DNA from: Desulfurella amilsii
GTDB taxonomy: Bacteria; Campylobacterota_A; Desulfurellia; Desulfurellales; Desulfurellaceae
Assembly (NCBI RefSeq): GCF_002119425.1
Contig: NZ_MDSU01000018.1
Coordinates: 1,083,501 to 1,147,500 of the forward strand
Direction of reading: 5' to 3'
Length of the DNA: 64,000 nucleotides
Shown here piece by piece: positions 52,834 to 61,496 of the stretch; position 1 is the stretch's first letter; each line of letters starts with the position of its first letter. The notes below the pieces were generated by a model. It made no database searches and had not been told where the DNA came from. It was given only the letters and a program-made list of their open reading frames with translations. The translations under genes and the position numbers were made by a program.

Positions 52834-54156
52834 ATGTTTGAGGATTTAGAAGCAAAATTAGCAAATGCATTAAAAAAAATTAAAGGTCAAGCTCTTATTA
52901 CAGAACAAGACGCGCTTGAAGTTCTTAAAAACATAAAATTTGCACTACTTGAAGCCGATGTAAATTATAAAGTTGTAAAAGAAATTGAACAAGAATTAAA
53001 AGAAAAACTCGTTGGTAAGCAAATTGAAAAAAACCTAACACCGTTTCAAACCATTGTAGATACTGTACACAAAGAACTAACGCAAGTGCTAGGCGCTGAA
53101 AGCTCAACTTTTGTTATAAACTCTAAACCTTTTATTGTAATGCTTGTTGGCATACAAGGAAGTGGAAAAACCACAACATGTGCAAAACTTGCCAGACTTC
53201 TTAAAAGCAAAGGCAGACAGGCTTTGCTTGTTGCTTGCGATATCTACAGACCAGCTGCGGTTAAGCAGCTACAAACGCTTGGCAAGCAACTAGACATTCC
53301 TGTATTCTCAAAAGAAAACACAAAACCGCAAGACATTGCGCTTGAGAGTCTAGAATATGCTAAGTCAAACGGTCGCGATATAGTTATTATTGATACAGCA
53401 GGAAGACTTCAAATAGATGAACAACTGATGCAAGAGTTAGTTGTAATGAAAAATACAGTGCAGCCAAATGAAATTTTACTTGTAGTAGATAGTATGATTG
53501 GCCAAGAAGCAGTAAATATTGCAAAAAAATTCAACGATGATATAGGTATAAGCGGTCTAATCTTTACCAAAATGGATGCAGACGCAAGGGGTGGTGCACT
53601 TTTATCCATTAAACGCATTGTGGGAAAACCCATTAAATTTATTGGCGTTGGCGAAAAAATATCAGATTTAGAACAGTTTTACCCAGATCGTATCGCTTCT
53701 AGGATACTGGGCATGGGCGATATCTTAACGCTTATTGAACAGGCAAAAAACCAAACAGACGAACAAGAGCAAAAACAACTTCAAAAAAAACTCAAAAAAA
53801 ATCAATTTACACTGGATGACTTTTTAGGCCAGCTAAAAAAGATCCAAAAAATGGGTTCAATTGCTAGTATCATAAAAATGATACCGGGTTTAAACAAGGT
53901 AAAACTTACAAATACAGATGATTTTGAAGTAGAACTGAAAAAAATAACGGCTATTATCCAATCAATGACTAAAAAAGAAAAAGAAAATTATAAAATCATA
54001 GATGCCAACAGAAAAAGACGCATAGCAAAAGGCAGCGGCACCGATGTGCAAAGTGTTAACAAATTACTTAAACAATTCGAAGAAATGAACAAAATGATGA
54101 AAGGCCTTGATAAAAATAAAGCTTTGCATATAATGAAAAATCTTGGTAGAATGTAA
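52834..54156 (+). CDS. ffh: Signal recognition particle protein Ffh
   Basis: The SRP54 GTPase that delivers nascent membrane proteins to FtsY. N domain (MFEDLEAKLANALKKIKGQA), G1 GIQGSGKTTTCAKLARLL, G3 DTAGRLQIDEQL, G4 TKMDADARGGALL and a methionine-rich M domain ending in MNKMMKGLDKN. 440 aa. AGAGG is 7 bases before the ATG. It opens the ffh-rpsP-khpA-trmD-rplS-yraN operon. Confidence 0.96.
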   Translation: MFEDLEAKLANALKKIKGQALITEQDALEVLKNIKFALLEADVNYKVVKEIEQELKEKLVGKQIEKNLTPFQTIVDTVHKELTQVLGAESSTFVINSKPFIVMLVGIQGSGKTTTCAKLARLLKSKGRQALLVACDIYRPAAVKQLQTLGKQLDIPVFSKENTKPQDIALESLEYAKSNGRDIVIIDTAGRLQIDEQLMQELVVMKNTVQPNEILLVVDSMIGQEAVNIAKKFNDDIGISGLIFTKMDADARGGALLSIKRIVGKPIKFIGVGEKISDLEQFYPDRIASRILGMGDILTLIEQAKNQTDEQEQKQLQKKLKKNQFTLDDFLGQLKKIQKMGSIASIIKMIPGLNKVKLTNTDDFEVELKKITAIIQSMTKKEKENYKIIDANRKRRIAKGSGTDVQSVNKLLKQFEEMNKMMKGLDKNKALHIMKNLGRM

Positions 54157-54170
54157 ATGGAGGTAAAACA

Positions 54171-54407
54171 GTGGTAGTTGTAAGGTTGACCCGGCTTGGC
54201 AGAAAGAAACGAGCATTCTTTAGAATCGTATGTATGGACTCACGAAAAAAAAGAGATGGCAGTGCTTTGGATATTTTAGGATACTACGACCCACTAAAAT
54301 CCGAAGACAAAGTTAAATTAGATACTGAAAGGTACAATACCTGGATTCAAAAAGGCGCAAAACCTACGATGGCAGTTGAAAATTTAGTAAAAACACTAAA
54401 GGGGTGA
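54171..54407 (+). CDS. rpsP: 30S ribosomal protein S16
   Basis: A 78-residue S16: [37 protein letters not shown] and the C-terminal [20 protein letters not shown] start with GGAGGT 8 bases upstream. It follows ffh, the standard order. Confidence 0.96.
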   Translation: MVVVRLTRLGRKKRAFFRIVCMDSRKKRDGSALDILGYYDPLKSEDKVKLDTERYNTWIQKGAKPTMAVENLVKTLKG

Positions 54408-54411
54408 CAAA

Positions 54412-54642
54412 ATGAAAGATTTAATTTCATGCATTGCAAAACGATTAGTTGATAATCCAGATAAGGTGGAAATAAAACAAATTGACGGCGAAAAAACAAC
54501 GGTTATTGAGCTTAGAGTTGACCACTCAGACCTCGGTAAAGTAATCGGAAAGCAAGGCAAAACAGCCCGTGCTATGAGAACACTGCTAAACGCAGTTTCT
54601 ACAAAAATGGGTAAAAAGGCGGTTTTAGAAATTCTAGAATAA
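54412..54642 (+). CDS. khpA: KH-domain RNA-binding protein KhpA
   Basis: A 76-residue single KH-domain protein with [18 protein letters not shown] as the RNA-binding loop. In other bacteria KhpA binds RNA with KhpB. AGGGG lies before the ATG. It sits between rpsP and trmD, where rimM is normally also found; rimM is absent. Confidence 0.9.
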   Translation: MKDLISCIAKRLVDNPDKVEIKQIDGEKTTVIELRVDHSDLGKVIGKQGKTARAMRTLLNAVSTKMGKKAVLEILE

Positions 54643-54645
54643 ACA

Positions 54646-55308
54646 ATGAAGATCTACTTGTTGAGTATTTATCCCAAAGTTTTTGAGTCTATATTTGATG
54701 ATGGCATACTGAAAAAAGCTAAGAGGTCACAATTGGCAAAATTTGAGTTTGTCAATATTAGAGATTTTACTACAGATAAACACAAGACAGTTGATGATTG
54801 CGTATATGGTGGCGGGCCTGGTATGCTCTTAAAGCCAGAACCTATCTACAAGGCCATTGATAGTATAAAATCGAAAGATAAAAATGTGTTTACAATTGTA
54901 TTGACACCAGAGGGTAATTTATTCACTCAGCAAAAAGCCAAAGAATACAGTAAAAAAGAATCTATAGCTTTCATTTGTGGCAGATATGAAGGATTTGATG
55001 AAAGAGTTAAGTTGCTGGCTGATGAGAAGATATCCATTGGTCAGTTTATAATAAGTAGAGGCGAATTAGCCGCGAGTGTTATAGTGGATGCCATAGTTAG
55101 ACTTTTACCTGAGGTTCTTGGTAATCAAGAATCCCTAAAAGAAGAAAGCTTTGAAGACGGTTTTGTTGAATATCCACAGTATACAAGACCAGCGGAGTTT
55201 AGAGGCCTAAGGGTTCCAAGTGTATTGCTTTCTGGGAATCACACTATAATAAAAAAATGGCGCAAAGAAAATTCACTAAAAATAACAAGAGAGGTTTATG
55301 ATGGATAA
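54646..55308 (+). CDS. trmD: tRNA (guanine37-N1) methyltransferase TrmD
   Basis: A 220-residue knot-type methyltransferase. [52 protein letters not shown] and the SAM knot [17 protein letters not shown] are conserved. It protects reading frame by methylating G37. The ATG follows the khpA stop by 3 bases without a clear ribosome-binding site, so translation probably depends on khpA. Confidence 0.95.
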   Translation: MKIYLLSIYPKVFESIFDDGILKKAKRSQLAKFEFVNIRDFTTDKHKTVDDCVYGGGPGMLLKPEPIYKAIDSIKSKDKNVFTIVLTPEGNLFTQQKAKEYSKKESIAFICGRYEGFDERVKLLADEKISIGQFIISRGELAASVIVDAIVRLLPEVLGNQESLKEESFEDGFVEYPQYTRPAEFRGLRVPSVLLSGNHTIIKKWRKENSLKITREVYDG

Positions 55309-55648
55309 ATTAAGAGCATTTGAAGAGGAATTAACAAAGCAGAAAGAAGTGCCAAACCTAGAGTCAGGTGACACGGTAAATGTGCATATTAAAATCACGG
55401 AAGGCAAAAGGGAAAGAATCCAGGTTTTTAGCGGTGTAATTATATCAAGGAGAGGTTCTGGTATAAACAAAACATTCACAGTAAGAAAAGACTCATATGG
55501 TGTGGGCGTTGAGAAAATATTTCCTCTTTACTCTCCAAGTATTGAAAAAATAGAAATTGTATCACGCGGTGTAGTAAGAAGGGCAAAACTATACTACCTA
55601 AGAGAAAGAAGAGGTAAATCTGCAAGAATCAAAAAGAAAATTACTTAA
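55301..55648 (+). CDS. rplS: 50S ribosomal protein L19
   Basis: A 115-residue L19: [59 protein letters not shown] and [19 protein letters not shown]. The ATG at 55301 is preferred over one at 55298 by its 6-base distance from AGAGG. It overlaps trmD by 8 bases. Confidence 0.95.
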   Translation: MDKLRAFEEELTKQKEVPNLESGDTVNVHIKITEGKRERIQVFSGVIISRRGSGINKTFTVRKDSYGVGVEKIFPLYSPSIEKIEIVSRGVVRRAKLYYLRERRGKSARIKKKIT

Positions 55649-55988
55649 TTTACTTTTTGGTCAAAAATGTGAACAAATAGCTGCAAAATATTTAGAACGA
55701 AAAGGGTATGTGATAGTTGTGCGTAACTTTAGATACAAGGGTGGTGAGATAGACATAATCGCTAAAAAAGGATCTAAACTATCGTTTGTAGAGGTAAAGG
55801 GGCGCAAAGTTTTATCTTTTGGAAGTGCAAAAGAAGCGGTTAATTACAAAAAACAAGAACGCATAAAAGAAGGGGCAAAATTATTTATACTTAAAAATAA
55901 CTTAGACGAAAACTCATTTGATATCAGTTTTGATGTCATCTCCATAGAAAACAACTCAATAGAATGGGTAGAAAATGCTTTTACCTAA
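55620..55988 (+). CDS. YraN-family (UPF0102) nuclease-fold protein, probable CTG start
   Basis: The YraN signature [20 protein letters not shown] and VEVKGRK are plain, a restriction-endonuclease-like fold of unknown role often found beside rplS/rnhB. The first standard start, GTG at 55710, would drop the conserved first helix. The frame upstream reads [20 protein letters not shown], which matches that helix, and is open to a stop at 55599 without ATG, GTG or TTG. The best start is CTG at 55620, 5 bases after GAGG, giving 122 residues and a 29-base overlap with rplS. Confidence 0.72.
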   Translation: MQESKRKLLNLLFGQKCEQIAAKYLERKGYVIVVRNFRYKGGEIDIIAKKGSKLSFVEVKGRKVLSFGSAKEAVNYKKQERIKEGAKLFILKNNLDENSFDISFDVISIENNSIEWVENAFT

Positions 55989-56514
55989 AGGACAATATTT
56001 AGTTAAAGACTTCATTGATGTAACTATTGAAGATACAAACACAAAAACATCCAATGATTTAGTGCTAGTATACAAAGACAAACAAACAATTCTTAGTCAC
56101 AACCAGTTATTAAACTTAATAGATACAAAAGTAAACCTCGATATGCACTGTGTTGATGGCTGGAGTGTTTTAAACAACGAATTTGAAGGTATAAGTTTAG
56201 GCAAAATTATAAATATTATGGGCGTTTTAAACTTCGAGTATATAGGTTTAGAATCAAATGGAGGTTTTAAAAGCTTTATTTACAAAGATGACTGCACAGA
56301 TAGCTTTTTATGTCTAAAATTAAACGGAAATGTTTTAAACAAACCTCGAGGCTTTCCAATACGTTTTATTGCTCCAAAACTCTACGCTTATAAATGGGTA
56401 AAATACTTAAAAAAATTAACATTTACAGATAAAAAACCTTACGGGTATTGGGAAAATAGAGGCTATAACGCAAGGGCAAGGGTAGATTTGCAAGAGCGCT
56501 TTGAAAAAGATTAA
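55975..56514 (+). CDS. Small sulfite-oxidase-fold (molybdopterin-binding) protein
   Basis: A 179-residue cytoplasmic protein (no signal peptide) that matches the catalytic fold of the sulfite oxidase/YedY family: MHCVDGWSVLNNEFEGISLG with Cys59 as the expected molybdenum ligand, SNGGFKSFIYKDD, RGFPIRFIAPKLYAYKWVKY and YGYWENRGYNARA. It is shorter than most family members and no heme or redox partner is adjacent. It overlaps yraN by 14 bases and is the last gene before the dnaA region. The reaction is unknown. Confidence 0.75.
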   Translation: MLLPKGQYLVKDFIDVTIEDTNTKTSNDLVLVYKDKQTILSHNQLLNLIDTKVNLDMHCVDGWSVLNNEFEGISLGKIINIMGVLNFEYIGLESNGGFKSFIYKDDCTDSFLCLKLNGNVLNKPRGFPIRFIAPKLYAYKWVKYLKKLTFTDKKPYGYWENRGYNARARVDLQERFEKD

Positions 56515-56705
56515 TTTTAGATATTGTTAAGAATTTTGTGTAAATTTATCTTTAGCGTTATTTTTGTTTTACGCTCATTTAAACATAACTTAATCACACA
56601 TTCTTTGCCCATTTAGGCTACGTCGAATAATATGCCAAATAATCGAAATTGCGCTCACAAATTACTTCATTGACTTTTTGAATCATCTAAAATATAATTC
56701 AGCTT
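56515..56705. other. Non-coding region upstream of dnaA
   Basis: An AT-rich gap of 191 bases. It includes a TTAATCACA element (56590-56598), close to the TTATTCACA DnaA box of other Campylobacterota, and the dnaA promoter. It could be a second origin sub-region, as bipartite origins on both sides of dnaA occur in Helicobacter, but only one box-like site is seen. Confidence 0.4.
56670..56698 (+). promoter_or_regulatory. Promoter of dnaA
   Basis: TTGACT (56670-56675) and perfect TATAAT (56693-56698) with a 17-base spacer. The predicted start point is at about 56705, directly at the dnaA GTG codon. Confidence 0.7.
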
Positions 56706-57959
56706 GTGTGGGATTTATTTTTAGATTCGTTTAAAAAAAAACTAGACATTGACGATATAGAAACGATATCGCTCGTTGAAGCAAACAGCTTTAACAGCGA
56801 GCTTATATCGCTTACAATACCAAATGAAGAAGCGCGCCAACTGTTAAAAACTAAGTACCGTAAAGAATTTAAGGAAACAATAGAGCAAATATTTGACAAA
56901 ATACCAAAAATTGAACTTATAATAAAAAAAGAGCTAAAATCAAACCTAAACCCAAGGTATCAATTTTCTAATTTCGTTGTTGGACCCAATAACCAGTTAA
57001 CGTACGCAGCAAGCTATGCAGTATCGGAAAGCTTGGGTAAAGCCTATAACCCCTTGTTTATATACGGTGGCGTAGGGCTTGGCAAAACACATATCTTACA
57101 TGCCATCGGAAACCATATAAAAGAAAAAAATCAGAAAAAAAAAGTTTTATATATATCCAGTGAAGAATTCACAAACGAGCTTATAAACTCCATCCAGTAC
57201 AAAAAAATGACCCAGTTTCGAAATAAGTTTAGAGAACTTGATTGCTTACTTATAGACGATATTCAATTTATATCAAAAAAAGAACGCACAGAGGAAGAAT
57301 TTTTTCACACATTTAACGCTTTATATGAAAACCAAAAACAAATAGTTATGACTTCAGATAAACCACCAAGTGAAATTAAAGAAATCGAAGATAGGTTGAA
57401 GTCACGGTTTAACTGGGGCTTAATCGTAGATATACAACCTCCGGAATTAGAAACACGTATGGCAATCATAAGAAAAAAAGCCGAAAATTATAATTTAAGC
57501 TTGTCGGATGATATAGTAGAATTCCTAGCTAAAAATTTTGAAACTAACGTTAGGGAAATTGAGGGAATAATTGTAAAAATCAATGCTTATGCTTCGCTAT
57601 TTAAACAAACTATAAATATAGAGTTTGTAGAAACCATATTGCAAGACGTAATAGAAAGAAAACAAAATACACTTAACGTAGAAAACATACAAGAAGTAGT
57701 AGCAAAACACTTTAATATTACAAAAGATACGATGCTATCAGGAAAAAGGGATAAACATATAATCTTGCCAAGAGAAATAGCTATATTTTTATCAAGAAAG
57801 CTGACGCAGCACTCACTATCAGAAATAAAAATCAAATTTAATATGAAATCCCACGCCACAATCATCAATTCATGTTCAAAAATCGAAAAAGAAATAGAAA
57901 AATCTTCTCAACTTAAAGAAACTATAGAAAAAATTGAAAAAAACATAAAAAATGTTTAA
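56706..57959 (+). CDS. dnaA: Chromosomal replication initiator DnaA
   Basis: 417 residues: domain I (about 1-75, LFLDSFKKKLDIDDIETIS), a very short linker, the AAA+ domain with Walker A GGVGLGKTHILHAIGNH, Walker B CLLIDDIQFIS and sensor EIEDRLKSRFNWGL, and DNA-binding domain IV at the end. The helix-turn-helix signature normally reading DHTT appears as KSHATIINSCSKIEKE, so one or more box-contacting residues differ. The GTG at 56706 is the only start upstream of domain I and has no ribosome-binding site; the promoter places the RNA start next to it, suggesting a leaderless message. Confidence 0.93.
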   Translation: MWDLFLDSFKKKLDIDDIETISLVEANSFNSELISLTIPNEEARQLLKTKYRKEFKETIEQIFDKIPKIELIIKKELKSNLNPRYQFSNFVVGPNNQLTYAASYAVSESLGKAYNPLFIYGGVGLGKTHILHAIGNHIKEKNQKKKVLYISSEEFTNELINSIQYKKMTQFRNKFRELDCLLIDDIQFISKKERTEEEFFHTFNALYENQKQIVMTSDKPPSEIKEIEDRLKSRFNWGLIVDIQPPELETRMAIIRKKAENYNLSLSDDIVEFLAKNFETNVREIEGIIVKINAYASLFKQTINIEFVETILQDVIERKQNTLNVENIQEVVAKHFNITKDTMLSGKRDKHIILPREIAIFLSRKLTQHSLSEIKIKFNMKSHATIINSCSKIEKEIEKSSQLKETIEKIEKNIKNV

Positions 57960-58181
57960 AACATTTTCAAACATTGTCAAAAAATATCAAACTTACCCTA
58001 CTAAGCAATTAAGCAAAGCGGCCTTTTCAACATTTCTAACAGACTTTTCAACAATCACACGTATAGTTTTTAATTATAAAAACAAACGAAAAGTAGATTT
58101 TAAACAAACAAACACCCTTTATTATTATTACTATAGTTTATTTATTATATTATTTAGAAGAACAAAAATTATCGACAAACT
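57960..58181 (+). other. Candidate replication origin (oriC) between dnaA and recF
   Basis: A 222-bp non-coding region. TTTTCAA-type elements in the same orientation start at 57964, 57974, 57984, 58024 and 58045 (spacings 10, 10, 40, 21: multiples of the helical turn); the last two are TTTTCAACA, 7 of 9 with the classic DnaA box. A small GC patch (CACCC, 58113-58117) leads into TTATTATTATTACTA (58119-58133), whose other strand gives DnaA-trio repeats in the correct direction, and then an A/T-only stretch (58137-58156) that could melt first. Confidence 0.65.
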
Positions 58182-59165
58182 ATGTATTTAGACAGTATAT
58201 CAATATCGAACTTTAGAAATTACAAGTATTTTACAAAAACATTCAGTCCGCAAATAAACATAATAAAAGGAACTAACGCATCAGGAAAAACAAATCTGCT
58301 AGATTCTATTTACATACTACTTAATTCACATAGCTTTATAAAAAAAAACTACATGAATAAATATAACGAATCAATAATAAAAGGTACTATAAAAAAAGAG
58401 ATTACATATAATATTACTGTCACTTTAGGAAAAAACAAAAAGTCGCAGATAAATTCAAAAACTCACACGCTAAAAGATTTTAAATTAATATTTCCTTCTG
58501 TAATTTTTTCAATAAAAGATTTTTTTAACTTCAACGAAAAAAAATACATACTATCTCTAATTGATAAATTTTCATTTATAGAAAATCCAAACATTATAGA
58601 AAATATAATAAATACTCTAAAACAATTAAAACTTAAGCATATCCTATTTGAAAAAAAGGATTTCAACACAATTAAAATAATAAATAAAAATATAACTACA
58701 AATATGCAAACAATACAGAGAAAAAGAAATAGTTCAATCCAAGCAATAAACTCATACCTTCAAAATCAAAACATAATACCTAAAAAAATACAAATACAAT
58801 ATAAACCTTTGTCCTTTGATGAAAAAATTGCTAACCTTGAAATACAAACTAAACACAACATATTTACACCTTACAAAGATTCAATTGAGATACTTCTTGA
58901 CGAAAACAATATTTTTAGCTATTCTTCACTAGGTGAGAAGAAAATGATTTTATTTTCGTTAATAATGTCTTTAGTTGAACATTACAATAATCTAAACAAA
59001 GCACCTATTATTTTAATCGACGATTTAGAAGGAGATATCTCTAACACAAACTTACAAAAAATGATCGAAAAAATTATATTATTAAATAATCAAGTATTTA
59101 TAACAACACTTGAAAATATCAATATAAAAAACGCAAACGTAATTGCTTTAAGTGGGGGTATATGA
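58182..59165 (+). CDS. recF: DNA repair/replication protein RecF
   Basis: A 327-residue SMC-like ATPase: LDSISISNFRNYKYFTKTFS, Walker A IKGTNASGKTNLLDSIYILL, signature YSSLGEKKMILFSLIMSL and Walker B PIILIDDLEGDI. RecF helps load RecA at gaps. It is slightly short and very rich in lysine, asparagine and isoleucine. It starts at the right edge of the putative origin and overlaps gyrB by 4 bases. dnaN, normally between dnaA and recF, is missing. Confidence 0.87.
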   Translation: MYLDSISISNFRNYKYFTKTFSPQINIIKGTNASGKTNLLDSIYILLNSHSFIKKNYMNKYNESIIKGTIKKEITYNITVTLGKNKKSQINSKTHTLKDFKLIFPSVIFSIKDFFNFNEKKYILSLIDKFSFIENPNIIENIINTLKQLKLKHILFEKKDFNTIKIINKNITTNMQTIQRKRNSSIQAINSYLQNQNIIPKKIQIQYKPLSFDEKIANLEIQTKHNIFTPYKDSIEILLDENNIFSYSSLGEKKMILFSLIMSLVEHYNNLNKAPIILIDDLEGDISNTNLQKMIEKIILLNNQVFITTLENINIKNANVIALSGGI

Positions 59166-61495
59166 CAGCTAATTATACAGCAGAATCTATAAAAATATTA
59201 AAAGGTTTAGAGGGTGTTAGAAAAAGACCAGCAATGTACATCGGAAATACTTCCAACGAAGGTCTTCATCATCTTATATATGAAATAGTAGATAATTCCA
59301 TAGACGAAGCCATGGCAGGCTTTTGTAATAAAATAGATATTATTATACATAAAGATAGCTCTGTTACAGTTAAAGATAACGGTAGGGGAATACCTACAGA
59401 AATGCACAAAGAAGAAAATATTCCAGCGGCTACACTAGTACTAACCACACTACACTCAGGTGGTAAATTCGATAACAAAAGCTATAAAGTATCAGGCGGT
59501 TTGCACGGCGTAGGCATAAGCGTGGTAAATGCCCTATCATCGTATTTAAAAATTGAGATTCACAGAGAAAGTTTCATTTTTAAGCAAGAGTTTACAAGAG
59601 GCATCGCAATAAATAATTTAAAAACTATAGGCACTTGCAGTGACACCGGTACTATTGTTACATTTAAACCTGACGATTTAATTTTTAGTACAACAGAATT
59701 TAACTACGAAATATTAGAAAAAAGACTTCAAGAACTAGCTTTTTTGAATAAAAATGTCACAATAAATATCGAAGACGAAAGAACAAACAAACATAGCGCT
59801 TTTTATTATCAAAATGGCATCGTGGATTTTATTAATCATTTGTGTAAAAATAAGGAACCTCTACTTGAGAATCCTATTTTAATAAGTGTAAATTACGAAA
59901 ATACGCAACTTGAATGTACATTTACATATACCAAAAACTATGAATCAAATATTCTGTCATTTGCAAACTCTATATTAACACAAGAAGGTGGAACCCACCT
60001 TTCTATTTTTAAAACTGTGCTAACAAAAGCGATAAATAATTATGCCAAAAAAAATAATACATTAAAAAATATCACACTAACTGGAGAAGATTGTAGAGAA
60101 GGCTTAATTGGTATAATTTCCATTAGATTACCAAACCCAGAATTTGAAGGTCAAACAAAAACAAAATTAGGAAACCTAGATACAAAAGGTCAACTTCAAA
60201 GTTTACTGTATGACAAAATAAGCGATTTCCTAGAAGAACACCCTAGCGTTGCTAAAGTTATTTTAGAAAAAGCATCACTAGCTTACAACGCAAGAGAGGC
60301 TGCAAAAAGCGCGCGTGAGTTAGTACGTAGAAAAACGGTTTTTGAAACAAAAAACTTACCTGGAAAACTTGCCGACTGCCAAGAAAAAGATCCAGAAAAA
60401 ACGGAGATTTTTATTGTTGAAGGCGATTCAGCTGGAGGCAGCGCAAAACAAGCAAGAGACAGAAAGTACCAGGCAATACTTCCTATTAAAGGCAAAATTC
60501 TAAATACTGAAAAGTCAAATTTGCACAAAATTCTATCAAATGAAGAAATAAAAAGCATTGTTGCAGCAATTGGATGCAATATAGACAAAAACTTTAATAT
60601 AAACGAGATAAGGTACCACAAGATCATTATTATGACAGATGCTGATGTTGATGGTAGCCATATTCAGACATTGCTCTTAACGTTCTTTTATAATTTTTTG
60701 CGCCCTATTATTGAGAAAGGTTTTTTATATATTGCTCAACCTCCGCTTTATAGAGTAAAGTACGATTCTAAAAGTAAATACTTTCAAGATGATAACGATT
60801 TAAGGTCTTTTTTGATAGATAGAGCATTAAAAAAGATTTCTTTTGATATAGATTTTAATTTAAAAGATTTGCTTTTGCGTTTCATAAACCTATCAAGCAT
60901 ATTTGAGCAATTTGAACAAGAAGAAAAACAAGAAAAATTCCTACACTACATAATTACAAATAACATAGATGCACAAAACCTTGTATCATACCTAAATAAT
61001 ATTAAGCTTGCATTAAATTTAGAAAAAATTGAAGAATTTGATACAAATATCAAGTGCTCTTATATTCAAGATAGGCAGCTAAAGGAGTTTTATATAGATA
61101 AATCGATATTCTCAAGCAAACTTTATGCGAAATTATCTGAACTTTATGAGCTTGAATCAAAAATTAAATTTCCAATAGTAGCTTTTAGTCAATTAAAGCA
61201 AGAAAACAACGATAAAAACAAGCTAGTCTTTAATAATTTAAGAAAGCTGTTTAATTACATAGATGAGATTTCAAAAAAAGGCATAGAAATACAGCGCTAC
61301 AAAGGTTTAGGCGAGATGAACCCACAGCAGTTATGGGAAACTACAATGAACCCTCTAACGCGAACCATGCATCTTGTTACAATTGATGACTTTAATCAAA
61401 CAAAAGAGATATTTGAGCTTTTAATGGGAGATAAGGTAGAGCCAAGAAGAAAATTTATTGAAGAAAATGCAAAATTAGCAAACCTGGATGTGTAG
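59162..61495 (+). CDS. gyrB: DNA gyrase subunit B
   Basis: 777 residues. GHKL ATPase ([46 protein letters not shown]), TOPRIM domain with [16 protein letters not shown] and [18 protein letters not shown], and the C-terminal [18 protein letters not shown] that contacts GyrA. The ATG overlaps recF. Confidence 0.96.
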   Translation: MTANYTAESIKILKGLEGVRKRPAMYIGNTSNEGLHHLIYEIVDNSIDEAMAGFCNKIDIIIHKDSSVTVKDNGRGIPTEMHKEENIPAATLVLTTLHSGGKFDNKSYKVSGGLHGVGISVVNALSSYLKIEIHRESFIFKQEFTRGIAINNLKTIGTCSDTGTIVTFKPDDLIFSTTEFNYEILEKRLQELAFLNKNVTINIEDERTNKHSAFYYQNGIVDFINHLCKNKEPLLENPILISVNYENTQLECTFTYTKNYESNILSFANSILTQEGGTHLSIFKTVLTKAINNYAKKNNTLKNITLTGEDCREGLIGIISIRLPNPEFEGQTKTKLGNLDTKGQLQSLLYDKISDFLEEHPSVAKVILEKASLAYNAREAAKSARELVRRKTVFETKNLPGKLADCQEKDPEKTEIFIVEGDSAGGSAKQARDRKYQAILPIKGKILNTEKSNLHKILSNEEIKSIVAAIGCNIDKNFNINEIRYHKIIIMTDADVDGSHIQTLLLTFFYNFLRPIIEKGFLYIAQPPLYRVKYDSKSKYFQDDNDLRSFLIDRALKKISFDIDFNLKDLLLRFINLSSIFEQFEQEEKQEKFLHYIITNNIDAQNLVSYLNNIKLALNLEKIEEFDTNIKCSYIQDRQLKEFYIDKSIFSSKLYAKLSELYELESKIKFPIVAFSQLKQENNDKNKLVFNNLRKLFNYIDEISKKGIEIQRYKGLGEMNPQQLWETTMNPLTRTMHLVTIDDFNQTKEIFELLMGDKVEPRRKFIEENAKLANLDV

Positions 61496-61496
61496 T

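Noticed and set aside
52834-54156. An SRP RNA gene beside ffh
   Set aside because: The flanking gaps are short and A/T-rich and do not show the conserved GGAA tetraloop helix.
57952-58191. A 79-codon open frame between dnaA and recF
   Set aside because: It overlaps the dnaA stop, has no ribosome-binding site, an odd composition with a run of tyrosines, and lies across the origin-like repeats; it is a chance frame.
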